The position numbers and the translations under genes are program-made. Below, one piece after another: positions 1 through 11,200 of a DNA stretch of 64,000 bases. Numbering within the stretch: position 1 is the stretch's first letter; the number at the start of each line of letters is the position of its first letter. The notes under the pieces are model-generated. The model saw only the letters and a program-made list of their open reading frames with translations. It was not told the DNA's origin and ran no database searches. The DNA comes from Aphelocoma coerulescens (lineage: Eukaryota > Chordata > Aves > Passeriformes > Corvidae), in assembly GCF_041296385.1 (NCBI RefSeq), contig NC_091022.1, forward strand, positions 26,555,967 through 26,619,966, written 5' to 3'.

Positions 1-3000
1 AATCTGAGATAAATCGTAATAAATCCAAATGAGATTAGACCTTTACCAAAATATCCATTGAGTGGTGTAAAAACATGAGTGACTGTGATACATCAGTGGG
101 AGTCACCAACTGAATTCTTTACAGAAGAGCAGAGAAGGTGCAGTAATACTTAAAAGCAAAGCAGAACTGTTCTGATCAGCACCACTCGGGGGCTGGTGTT
201 GAGTGTTCTTCACCAGCCTCCCTTCTTAACAATATTCCTCTGATCTGCAAGGCTTCATGGTTTACATCAGTGTTCTGTCAAAGTCACCTACTTTCTGAAA
301 CAAATGTTTTATTTATCTCCTCCTTCCCACTCCTACTATTGTGAATCCGAATAAAACCTGCAGGAGCCTTAAGGCTAAAACATTCAGAGGGATCCATCGG
401 CATCTTCATCCCCTCTGTATTTGATAGCTTATGATATCAGGTTAACTTGTTAAGTATTTACAGTAAAGGACATCTTTGCATAGCATTTTAAAAAATCAAA
501 AAGCCACATTTACTAAAATTCATGGTGCTATGATTGAGTAAATACATTATGGTTAGAGATGGACAAAAATATAAGAAAAAATGGTTGCTGCTAAAACCTG
601 AGATTGCTGTTAAAGTCTAGACTCTTTACCTGGAAGAAATTTTGCCTGCTTTTACTTGTGACACAAATGTAACCTCATAACCTGCTAACTGTAAGCAAAA
701 AGCTGTTGTCTTAAAGAAAAAGCATTTCAGCTACATTTTTAGAAGTTTTTTATTCTGTAATGATAAAACATCCAAGAAATTCTATTCCAAAAAATTGTGC
801 TGCCTTACGTCCTGCCATTTAGAGGAAAAATCACTACCAGAAATCACTATTTAATAAACTGTAACCTGAATTAAATTGTGAAGTTGTGAATGAAGCTGCC
901 CATGGAAATCTGAGTTCCATTAGCATTATTGAGCATACTCAGAGTTGTGATCCTGGGACATTGACTTCATGGGAGTTTTGACTGTGGGAAGAATTAAAGT
1001 TTGTATCTGATGTCCTCAAAGCCTTTGATGTGTTTATAGCTTTTATAGGTCAGTTGCAAAGATAAGCTTTGTAATGGCTTTCTACACTTACCCTAGAAAA
1101 GCACTTACACTCTCTTTCCATGGCTAAAATACAGAACTATTTACTTCTGACATTTGCTATTTGTTCTAAACGCCGTGGTGTGCATTACCCGTGTATTGAT
1201 TCAGAATGCATCTTCTGAAGGGGCAATTTCCTCGCCCTGCTCTGACAGCAGAACAGAGAAGCCACCAGATGTTGTCACCATCTGACTTCAGCTGGCGCTG
1301 CTGTTTCATCAGCAGGTGATGTGAGCACAGTTCTGCCTTGGGTGTTATGATTTCAGCAGTGACCCGGGTAAGCGATTCTTGTTGGCAGCTCCTGCCCCCT
1401 CCATTCAGCCCAGGTTTCCAAACTCCAGCAGATCCCATTGTTGGTGGCTCGGATGAGACAAAGAAATGGGGCGGGCGGTGGGAGGAGTACAGTGAGCAAG
1501 ATGCTCAGGTAGAGACAGAGGCCCACAGAGCAACCCAGGTGACCTCCAGCACAGGTGTAGAATGAGCACTCACGTCCTCTGAGTTCAGACTTCACGTCAC
1601 TTTCACTGCCTACAACACACGACTCATTTTTCTGAAATGTAAGTTCTTATTTTAGAAAGTGTTTTTGTTGATGGTTTTGCCATGTAACTAAGAAATGAAG
1701 TAACATGAAAATGAACTGAATCTTTGTGCAGTTTCTAAATCATGCATTAGCAGTATTCAGTTATAAGAAACATTCACAATTACTTCCTATTTGAGCAGAT
1801 CTACCCAACATTCTCTTTTCATAATAACTGTGTTGGTCTCTACACTTCTCAAGGGTACAGAAGACTTTCCTATGACTATTTTTGGTTATATTTTCAAAGA
1901 CTAGTTAGGAATATCCTCTGAATCAAAACATCATCAAGCAAATGCCACATAATGATCAATAGCTGTACAGTGTAGTGTAGACCTTTCTCTACACCTGTGG
2001 AGAAATATTTGCACTGTAACCAGATCCAGTAGAACTATAAAACAGTAGATGCAAGTTTTTGGAGTATTAAGTAGTTTTTTGGGTTTTTTCCAGAGAGCTA
2101 AAAAATCTAGGCAAATAACTGAAGTCCTGAATAGTGCAGCCTGGGTATGCCACAAATAAAAAAGCTGTGTAAGAGATGTCATTTCCTTGGGTATACAGAG
2201 CTCAAAGTGAAACACTTTTAGAAAAGCTGTTGTCTAATGTGGTGATACCTTATCATTTAATGGATTGATGCCCTTTCCTGACTTGTTTGCAGCTAGACTT
2301 CTCCGTTTTTGAGAATATCAATACCTCTTCAAAAGTTGTAGAGGCTGTAAGTAGGAAGGATTTTCCATCATTCTGTCAAAATAAACAGAAGGAAAATATC
2401 CACCGCACCTAAAAGTACACCAACACTACTTTGGGTTGGAGAGAAGTATCCTGAGACCAGGACACTGGTTAGGGGCAGATAATTTAATATAAGACAGAGT
2501 GCTGTGAGAAAGTCAAACTTGTTTACAGGAAAACAAATAATCTTACTTGAGCTTCATCTGGATTTCTGACAATGACATTTCGTATCTCCTCTGTTTAAAA
2601 TAATTCATGTATTTTAGGGGTTGCCTGCACAGAGTGTATCACAGATCCTTTTCCTATGTGATAGCATGGCTCTAAAAACAAGAGGATTTGGACCAAACTA
2701 ATAGACAGATGAAGCCAAACAAACAAATTGCTGCTATGCTAATTTCTGAAACAGATGGCTCTGATCCAACATTTGCTGGGAAATGCAATTCCTTGTCAAT
2801 CTAACACAGAATGATGTCTGTCCTTCTGTAATCCTGTATGTATAGCATAAAGGGAGGAATTTGGCTCAGGATACTCCACCCACAGCTAAATTTATACACA
2901 AAGAACTGAAAATCAAAGTGCATAAACAAGTACAAATTCTGCCGTCCTTACTGGAAGCGGAGATTGGACCCTGTTTTGAAGTTTCAGTACAGATCTTCAA

Positions 3001-3500
3001 AACGCCCGAGATGTTCAGCCTTTCCTCACTTTGTGGTAGAAATACCCGTGGAATTAATGCAAGGTGTATATACGGCTTGCGGCACTAAAGTAAACCAGGC
3101 AAGCTAGAAGTTTCTAATTCTTTTAGACTCCAGGTATTTCATTTAAATATCTGAGATTCTGTTACATTTAACCAAGCTACCTGAAACAAAAATAAGTCAG
3201 TAAAAACGTAAATAATTACGAACCCAGGTTCCTGACCAGGCCACAGCTGAGGCTGAGGCTGTGGGTCTAACTTGCCTTCCTCAGACAGTTTTCGCTGCTG
3301 GTGAATCTTCATCTAAATTTAGCCTAATGTTAAGAATGACCTACACAGCAAGAAAATAAACTGTTTAAAAAAATATAGGACAAAGCTTATGTCTACGGAA
3401 AAGCTTCCCACAATGTTCTATTTGCGGCACACGATCATACATTTGTGTCACATCATCTTATCCTTTCCTTCAGCACTGATTGAAAAAGAGGCTTTTTAAC
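1..3500. other. AT-rich stretch, no supported gene
   Basis: No open frame here has a convincing splice pattern, family motif or start context; the short frames present look like chance. Composition is uniformly AT-rich with a few T or A runs. If the - strand candidate first exon near 3603 is the start of AGBL4, this stretch would be AGBL4 intron 1 read on the - strand. That is inferred from gene order, not seen. Confidence 0.5.
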
Positions 3501-3602
3501 CTACTCAAAATTCTTCCTCATACATCTTTATGGGAGAAGGTCACGGCCCCAGTCAGAGACAAGGGGAAGCACTAGCATGGTGGAGATCATCACAAACCTC
3601 AC

Positions 3603-3631
3603 CCTGCCCGCCACGCTCCATTAATTTCCAT
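3603..3631 (-). CDS. Candidate - strand first coding exon (possible AGBL4 5' end)
   Basis: On the - strand an ATG at 3631 (G at -3, G at +4), or a second ATG at 3621 in another frame, is followed by a donor-like GTGAGG starting at 3602. The frame from 3621 lies inside a long open - strand frame, but GC-rich islands produce such frames by chance. In human, as I recall, AGBL4 (a cytosolic carboxypeptidase that deglutamylates proteins) lies upstream of ELAVL4 in divergent orientation, with its 5' end roughly 20 kb away, which fits this position. No catalytic domain is visible, so the identity is inference from gene order only. Confidence 0.22.
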
Positions 3632-3983
3632 TCCCACGTCGGGAACCACCCGGGAAGGAGCGGAGCTGTGCGGACGCTCCTGGGTGCGTTACCCCGGTTC
3701 TTCCCTCTCCGCACCCCCGCGTGGGCCTCCGCGACCCACACGTGTGCCCTCTCCGCCGCCTGGGCTGGCCGCCGCAGCCCGCACAGCTGCCGCCCATTGC
3801 GTGCGCCATAAGAGCCCTCCCCGCGCCGGCCCCCGCGGCCACTCGGGCACGGCCGGCGGAACGGGCCGGCCCCGCCGCCGCTGCTCAGCGCCCCGCCCGC
3901 CCGCCTGCGCGGGAGGCCCCGTAGCGCCAGCGCCACGTGCGGCCGCGCGCTCCCTCCTCGTGGCCGCCCGGCGGCGGCGGAAG

Positions 3984-4001
3984 ATGCGCGGCCGGAGCGC
4001 G
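3984..4001 (+). CDS. Unrecognised small gene, coding exon 1
   Basis: ATG at 3984 sits in a purine-rich Kozak context (GCGGAAGATGC) inside the CpG island. It is followed by five codons (MRGRSA) and a strong donor GTGAGC at 4002, leaving phase 0. The 5' UTR lies in the island upstream; its start is not determinable. This start is favoured because the same frame stays open through exon 2 and enters exon 3 in phase. An alternative start is the ATG at 4739 in exon 2, but its frame does not join exon 3 without a stop. Confidence 0.5.
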
Positions 4002-4731
4002 GTGAGCGGCACCCCCGGGCGGGGGGCACGGGGCGCAGGGGTCTTTCCGCCTTCTCCCTTTGCCTGTCGGTGAGCGCTCCCGGGGCGCGGGGATTAGACC
4101 CTCCCTTTTCCTCCGGGGATTCAGGCGGTGAATCCGCCCCCGGGGCGTCGAGTGCCGCCAGGAGCGGGGTCGCTCTCGGACCGGTCTGGGTGAGCCCTCC
4201 TGCGTCCATTCCGCTTCTAAAGAAAGGCTAAGGTGGTTTTTTTTTTGGTTTTTTTTTTTGTGGTTTGGTTTGTTTTTTTTTTTTTAAACAACAACAAGAA
4301 ACGTGATTTTCCACTGTGTTTCCAAAACTAGAGTTTTTAAAAGGAACATTTATCCACCGGAGACTTGCGGGTTGCGGCCGCCGGGGAGCGGGGCCGGGGC
4401 ACATCGCGAGTGTGACCCTGGGGATCCGCCGGGGCTTCTCCCGCTGTTCGTACCTGGGCACTTCCAGTGGCTTCTCCCGCTGTCCGTACCTGTGGGTGGC
4501 TTCTCCGTGGTTTTGTACCCGTTCACCTTCCAGTGGCTTCTCCTTGTTTTCCTGTGTAACTCTGTGACGCGAGTGTGAGTTCCAGGCTCAATCCCGTTTA
4601 CTGCGATGAGCACAGTTAAGGTGTTTTTAATTAAAGTCGTTACCCGTGACTGTGTAGTTTTAATTGCCTAATTGTTGCTCTGGAAGTTAGCGCTGGTTTT
4701 ATGCCGATAGCATTATTTCTTTTGCCTGCAG
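4002..4731 (+). other. Intron 1 of the small gene, with T-rich tract
   Basis: The GT at 4002 and AG at 4730-4731 bound this intron. It contains the tail of the CpG island, a T/G-rich run at 4236-4285, a second GC-rich patch near 4360-4440, and a degenerate tandem repeat at 4433-4554 that is listed separately. No further exon is needed to keep phase. Confidence 0.5.
4433..4554 (+). repeat. Degenerate tandem repeat (minisatellite-like), about 4 units
   Basis: Four copies of a GGCTTCTCC-initiated unit occur in a row, with spacings of roughly 27 to 37 bases. Several copies share CGCTGT(T/C)CGTACCTG and CTTCCAGT segments. The units have diverged, so this is an old local duplication. It lies in intron 1 of the small gene. 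Confidence 0.7.
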
Positions 4732-4760
4732 CAGGCCGATGATACACGAAGTATTCCCAG
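4732..4760 (+). CDS. Unrecognised small gene, coding exon 2
   Basis: A short exon is bounded by a pyrimidine-rich acceptor (TTTCTTTTGCCTGCAG, AG at 4730-4731) and a GTATTA donor at 4761. A tandem CAG at the acceptor would also allow a start at 4735, dropping one glutamine. In the exon 1 frame it encodes QADDTRSIP and leaves two bases of a serine codon. Exon 3 supplies the third base from the acceptor at 7760, so exons 1-2-3 form one open frame. The donor is mediocre, which limits confidence. Confidence 0.5.
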
Positions 4761-7760
4761 GTATTATCCATTGGCGTGATTAGAGTTTAAACTTCTGTTC
4801 ATTTGTTATACCATATTAAAAAAAAAAAATCCATAAAGCAAATTCTATCAATGAACATGTGTGTTAAAGAATATATATCTCCCTAAATATTTTCTCTGAG
4901 TTCTTTTTCAGTGCAGTGGCATGTCTTGAGTAAGACTCACTGGTTGTGGAGGCTGGCTGGCAGTAAGGCTGCCTACGGTGATAAATCATGTTTTAAATTT
5001 CACCAAAGCAAGAGTAGGACAGCTCATATTGCATCACTTGCTCAATTTGTTTATTGGTTCTTAAGTAGGTCTCCCACTGGCTTCATTGGCAGGTCATTGT
5101 ATCCAGTGGCACCCTCAGTGCTATTTAAGGCTTTTATTATCTCCCTGTATTAATAGAGGACCACTGAATACTATTTAACAGGTATATTGGAGGCTTAGTT
5201 TTGTGCCAGTACTTGGCCTTTTCTTATGAGAAGGGCCAGGGAGAGCAGTTGAGAATTCTTTTAATAAAAACAAAGCAGTAGTTCTCCCTGGTTTTTAATT
5301 CTAAAATTCCAGAACAATATTGGAAACCTTAAACAAGAAGGTTCTAGTGGTTGAGAAGCAGAGCCTGCAACACATTCAAAGCAAAAATGAAATTGATAGT
5401 TTAATTTTACTATCCACACTGAGTGACATCCGAAATAGTAAGGAAGCCTAAATGATGGAAAGTAAATTAGATTTTTAAATTAGGTAATGTTTGAAGATGT
5501 TGGAGTATTACTACATTTATTTCCTTGTTAATATTCTGAGATGTTTTAGGAAAAAGTAAGGAAAGATAAATCATACCAAAATAATTTAAATGACACTTTA
5601 AAAAAAATCAATTACAATGTTAGGCTTATTGCTATGCAGAGGAAGAAGGCTTTGCACAGAAATAAGCCTTTTACTTTATTCCACCTATTGAACAGAAAAA
5701 TGTAGACTAGGGAGAAAGTGCTTGTCTAGCTTTGGCAGTAGAGAGGCCTGGAAACAGTCTTGAGGAAATGGAGAGTCCATTCCATTTCAGTACTGCTGGT
5801 GAGTTACCTGGCACAGGCATGTGTGTTTTTATCTAAATTTTAAAGGAGTTTTGAAACACAGTTAATTTTTTTAGTTATGTGCAGGAAGGACTTGTTATTT
5901 TTGTCTCAATATGGAGGAAACACCTCAAATTTAGAAGTTTAAAATTAATGACTTTCAGGGAAGGTGTGTACTGTGTCATTAGTTAAGACAAGACTGCTTT
6001 ACATGTTTACTGGTTTTGTGGAAGGGGAAAAAGGTGACACCCTACAGCCATAACAGTCTGAAAGCTACAAGCAGGATAGGAGCTGCCTGGAACTTTAAAT
6101 GTGGAATGAGAAAGATGCTACTGTGGGCAGCCAATTCTTCCTGGATAGTTTAAGGGTTCCCTTTTTAGTGTGTAGTGATACATCAGAATGGAATTTTAGG
6201 AGGCCATAGACTTCTCTTAAATGTAAGAGCATATTTTAAAAAGTGGAATTTTGCTTTTGTGTGGGTGCAGAAGCTGGTTCCTAAGCTTGCTAATCACAAA
6301 GAGTTAACACGTATCTCAATGGAGTGTTGGGTATTTTGCCAACACTGTAGGGGAGAGGCAGAAGTTGTTTAATTGCAAGTCATTTTGCTGTTTGCATTCT
6401 GGGCTGTGGGTGGGAATTCCTTTTTTATCCAGTTTTATTTTGCCTAGGTGTACTTGGGGTTTTTTTACAGCTGGGAGTCAGCAACTTTTTATTAATTTTC
6501 TGGAAATAGATGTGTAGTAAATAAGTTCTTAAATAACTCTAGGTTGTGTCAGCATTTTTCTTTGCTTGTTTCTATCAGCATTAACTGTTACTGTTCAAAT
6601 CAGCCTAGTAACAGTTTTGAAGAATGGTAAAAGTAATGAGAATGGATGTATTTTCATGAAAGGGTAGTATATAAGAGGAAAGAAGTAAAACCTTAATATT
6701 GCCAGTTAGATTCCTATTATCTGTAACTGCTTTCTGGCCCTAAGGGAAGTTGATACCTTGAACAGTAAAATCTATGTGAAATAGCATCATATTCTTATAC
6801 TGGTCTAGCTGCCTGGATAAAAGAAAAACATGTGGAGTGTAGCATTATTGATGTGGCAGTTTTATCAGGATCCATTTGAAGAAACTGTGGATTTGTTCAG
6901 GATGAGTGGGGAAAGTTTATAATAATTATAATTCTGGTCCTGCAAGAATGATGCTGTCCTAGGCTGAAAAGTGTCTCAAAGCTAATGACAAAACATGCAT
7001 GCCATACAAAGTTAAATCTGTGGTATTTTCTTCACTTTTGCTCAGTTTTTAAAGAAATTGATGGAAGAATCCTGCATTCAAACAACAGAGGAGTTCAAAC
7101 AAGGTGTAGGATTAAAGAGCAAGCTGAAAAATCATGACTAAACTCAGTAACAGTGGCAAAATAATTGTGGTCACTTCTAATTAGCCTGTTTACTTCACGG
7201 TACCAATTCAGATTTTTCTAAAAGTATATACGCTGGTGTTTTTTTTAATTAGCTCTCCTTGATTTTTCTTACATATCTTAATTAAAAGTTTGGTGCTAGT
7301 TGTTAATTATGATGTACTTGTTTAGCCTTTTGTTTAGTCTTTGTTCTGTTTATGAATGCTGCCTTCGAACAGCACTGCTCTTACTCAAACATCTTGCACG
7401 ATAGTTTTCCTTGGGGGTTATGGAAATGATAATCAGCCTTATGCTTGCTCTGTTTCCAGGTGCCAGTAAGAGACTCTCTGGAAACGAGAGCTCAACAAAC
7501 AGACATTTCATGTTCTGCTGTCACCTAGTCCAGTTTGTCAAAGGTGGAATTTTAAAGTATTAGATTGCTTATCATTAGCCCAATCTGCTAGGGGGATTTT
7601 CATGTTTCTGCCTTGGTTGGACTTCAAAGTTCTGGTTTCAGTGACCTTCTTTGTTTTGTTCTGTGTGAAAAGAGGGTTGTAGTGGAGAATCTAAAAGTGT
7701 TTTGTCCTTCTTGCAGTCTTTCATATTTTGTCAGGTTTTTTTCCTCTCCAAACTCTGCAG
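4761..7760 (+). other. Intron 2 of the small gene
   Basis: AT-rich sequence with no convincing exon. It ends with an acceptor preceded by a pyrimidine-rich tract (TTTTTTTCCTCTCCAAACTCTGCAG). A second acceptor-like CTTGCAG ends at 7716, but splicing exon 2 there gives a stop within about 20 codons, so the 7760 acceptor is preferred. Confidence 0.5.
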
Positions 7761-8052
7761 CAAGTATAGCATAGAAGCACAGGAAACTCTTAACCTCTTG
7801 CAAAAGGAAACAGCATGTCAAATACTACAGTATATTACTGGATTCAGAAAGCAATTGACTTGTGAACCAGGCTTGGTGAACCATTTTATTCACAATGTCT
7901 TTTCATTACTTATTCAGATAATTGATGCAATGTTTGAAGTCCCTGAAGTGCACAGAAGCATCTGCAATTTCATTGACATACTAAACTATTTTAGAAAAAA
8001 AGTACTTCAGTATCCTCACAATAGACAAAATATGCAGCCTTTGTTTCCATAA
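7761..8052 (+). CDS. Unrecognised small gene, terminal coding exon
   Basis: This exon supplies the last base of a split serine codon and then 96 codons before TAA at 8050-8052. The full predicted protein is 112 residues. After about 16 residues from exons 1-2, the rest looks helical: about residues 20-47 (amphipathic, with LNLLQKE), 54-75 (very hydrophobic, FSLLIQIIDAMF) and 78-98, ending in a short polar tail with QPLFP. There are three cysteines (35, 50, 84). No signal peptide, clear membrane anchor or catalytic motif is seen; the hydrophobic stretch is more like a buried helix. The sequence is complex and even, unlike chance AT-rich open frames. I do not recognise the family and assign no function. 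The in-phase joining of three exons and the CpG-island start argue that it is real; it could also be a decayed gene. Confidence 0.55.
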
Positions 8053-8260
8053 TGATTTAAAGTTAATGCAAGGGAGGTTGGGTTTGGGATTTCCATAAAT
8101 TAAGGGGTGTTCTCACCTTTCAACAGTTGGGTTTTTAGTACTGAAAAACAAGTGCAGCTTCTCTGTGGGTTTTGTATGGCTTCAGTAAAAAATAAGCATT
8201 CTGGTGCTTCCCCCTGGTTATAAAAACTACTAATAATAAATGATGGTATCTGTAAAACTC
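8053..8260 (+). terminator. 3' UTR and poly(A) signal of the small gene
   Basis: A canonical AATAAA lies at 8235-8240, about 185 bases after the stop codon at 8052. It is the first AATAAA found downstream. T/G-rich sequence follows (GATGGTATCTGTAAAA and beyond), as expected after a cleavage site. The 3' end is inferred from this motif only. Confidence 0.4.
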
Positions 8261-11200
8261 TAATACTTCTGCAGTCTAAGAACACATTGAACAGATGCCT
8301 CCTGTTGCCCTCCACTTCAGTGTGTTTACTGGTGCTTCATGTGGCCTAGGTCATATTCTTGTTTTCGTGTTTCTGAGTGCTCCTACAGCCTCTTCCCTCT
8401 GAATGCAGTCAGCTGCTCCCTGATTTGGTTTACATGCTCTTAGTGTCTCCCTCGGGTTCTCTCCATTCACCCGTCTTTCACAACAGGCTCTGCAAGCTTT
8501 GTTAATCAGCTCATCCATTTGCATTAGAAGGTGGGTTTTTTTCCAGCACAAGAAAAATTGTTTTCACCCCTCGCTGCTTGCTGTCATTCCTTAGTTTGGA
8601 GCTTCCTAGTTTATCAAATTTTTCAGTTGCTGTACTTAGAGACAGAGCTACACTTTTCTGTGGGGGGTCTTTGCATGTGTGTCCATCTATGTTATCTGGC
8701 CCCTTGCCTGCTTTTATGAAAAAAAAGCTTACTTTTTCTTCTTGATTGATTTCTTCCACTTGGTTCCTTTCGTTTTCTTCACTGACTAGTAGTTTTATCA
8801 CTTCTGGGATTTCATGCACTATTTCCAACACAGTTGACTTTATTTGAACCATTGTCCTCCATATTTTCATGCAATGTATAGCTAAAGAGTCTTTGTGTAC
8901 CTGAAGTCATTGCATCTTGCTGTTGTTAGTTTGCCTTCCCTTGTTTTTTAGGCCTTTTTCAGTCAGGCAGTCACTTGCTGTAAAATATCTACATGCCCAT
9001 GTTTTCTTATGTCCAATATATAAATGGGATTTCCTGAGCTTCCCAACAATCATATCTATTATATATCCTTTTGTATTTATTTCTTCTTGTGAATGCATAA
9101 TTCCAAAAGTCTCTAAATGAGTGTTTTAATTTCTCAATTCAGGCATTTTTTACATTCTTGTCAGTTTGTTTAGTTGCAGTAGCCCATGTAAAGTCACCTT
9201 TTGCCAAGCTGTTGCTCACTGCTTATACAGAACCCCAAATTGTCAAAGGTATATAAAAATGGATATTGTTTAAAAGAAATAACTTCTATTGAAGGAGCTT
9301 TCCTGTTGAGATGATGTGATACAAAGCTGGTCTGATACAGACTCTTGTATCCAGGTCTGTCATGTGCCAACAGTTTTAATTGTTGTTCCTCATTCAAGTA
9401 GCTCTGGTTTTGAATAACTTCTGTTTTGTTTTGTTCCTAGTTTTTCAAGAGAAGTCCTTTCTTTATCCTGCTTGTTTGTTGGTCATGTGTTCCCTGCTTA
9501 ATAGATTGCTAACCCACTGGCAAGTCTTGAACAGATGGCAGAAAGGTGGAATTTTCAGAGATGCTAAACTACTGCTGGTTTTGCAAAATCAAACATTCAA
9601 AAAGGGTCTTAATTTGATCCCTTCCCTTAGAAGGGACAGCAGCAAAACTGGATGCTGAAGCCTTAGAAGAGCATTGTTTCCATAGGACAAGGTTCCTGCT
9701 AGCAGCCTTAATGTGTGGGAGATTATTTCTGCCATGCCATGATGAGAAGAGATAAAGCACTTTGTATACTTTTACTGGCATCCTAGGTAACATCTCATAA
9801 TCCAGACAATTTACTTCTGGTTGACTTGTGATGCCTGTTGGTGTTCACAGTACCAACCTTTCTGTTAATGTACTCATTGCTGAATTCTGCTGCTCTAAAG
9901 AAAACATCAGCTTTAATTACATCTTGGAAGAGTCTTTCAAATCCCTCTCCGAGTTTCCTCTCACTTGAGGCTCCACTCTGTGGTTTGTACTGGGCTCACT
10001 GGAGCTCTTCTCGGGCTCTCTCAGCAGCAGACAGCACGCAATTGCACTGGGTTTGCTCTGTGCAGCTCTCCTTGGATGTGGCAGCAGTCAGAGGAAGTTA
10101 ATAAACACAATATATGAAAGCAGTGAAGGAATCAAAGATGAAAAGAGATTGGTAGAAAAGGAAAAAATGGTATCTCCAGAACTAAGTAGCACATTAAGCA
10201 GATTGGGTCTGAGTGGTTTGTTTTGCTTTTTTTTTGTCCTGAGGGAGAAGCATATTTGTTGGTCAGAAAAGCAGATTCTGGAAGAATGAGGTGCCTAGAA
10301 AGGGAAGACTAAACCTCAGCATGCTTAAAGATGGCTGCATGTTTCACTCAGGGCTGGGTTGTATCCTTACTGTCCTGTAGGCTCTCTGACCTGCATCAAT
10401 TTCCTGTGTAGGTTGTTGCTGTAGGAGTCAGCTTAAGGATCTCAGACTTCTGTGCAGGTAAGAAGCTCCAGGAATGTCCAGCAGGCAGCTTGTTGCAACA
10501 GATGAGATACAGAGGAAGGAGCAAGAAGCAACAAAGACTTCATATTTGGAATGCAGTTCTGTGTCATGCTGAGCACTTTCAGTCTATCAGATAATTTACA
10601 CTGACTGAATAATGTCAGGAGATTTTACTGTTTCATATGATCTGTGAAGCCTCTCTTTCCCAGTAAGTCAGAGGCTTGTGATATCTAAAGAGGACTTATC
10701 CTGTTGTAATAGGACAGCCAAATTTCCCTCTTCACCAGTGGGACCTTAGGAAGAGAAGTGCCACGTTATATTTGCCACAGCTGGCAGAGTGACTGGAGAG
10801 GTGAGGCACTTCCTCTGCAGCCCAGATATCTTCCTCTGGCAGCAGTCACGACAAACTGATGCCAGATTTCTCTCCTCTTGTCCTCTGCTGGTATGTGGGG
10901 GAAGATATTAAGGTCAGCCCCAGGCTCCATGTGCTGTGACAGCGTAGGTTGTTCCCTTTACACAGATGGTCTGGCTAATGAGAGTACATTGCTGAACAGT
11001 TCTGAATAAGGGTTATTAACACCCAGAACTAACTACACTTCATGGAACCACGGAGTTAAATCATCTGTAGTACTGGGATGCTCTGTGTGGTGCATGCACT
11101 CACCTTTGGATCTGTGTGCCTCTCAGTGCATCTTAGCAGTCTTACCCTACAACTGATGAAAATCCCAACCCTATACCTGAGATACAGTACTGGAGGTTAG

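Larger units (their letters stand above)
3600..4200. promoter_or_regulatory. CpG island, probable bidirectional promoter
   Basis: Base composition changes abruptly to GC- and CpG-dense and returns to AT-rich by about 4210. Two CACGTG E-boxes lie at 3739-3744 and 3934-3939. An ETS-like CGGAAG sits just before the + strand ATG at 3984. The + strand side starts the small spliced gene. The - strand side has ATG codons near 3631 and 3621 followed by a GTGAGG donor. No TATA box is evident, as usual for CpG-island promoters. Exact start sites cannot be read from sequence. Confidence 0.75.

Noticed and set aside
3553..4209. 218-codon open frame on the - strand across the CpG island
   Set aside because: Composition is Arg/Gly/Pro/Ala-rich, typical of GC-rich sequence read in any frame, and overlapping long frames occur on both strands. 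Only the short end near 3603-3631 is kept, as a weak first-exon candidate.
7717..7760. Alternative acceptor at 7716 for the small gene's last exon
   Set aside because: Joining exon 2 here in the exon 1 frame reaches a stop after about 20 codons; the 7760 acceptor keeps the frame open.
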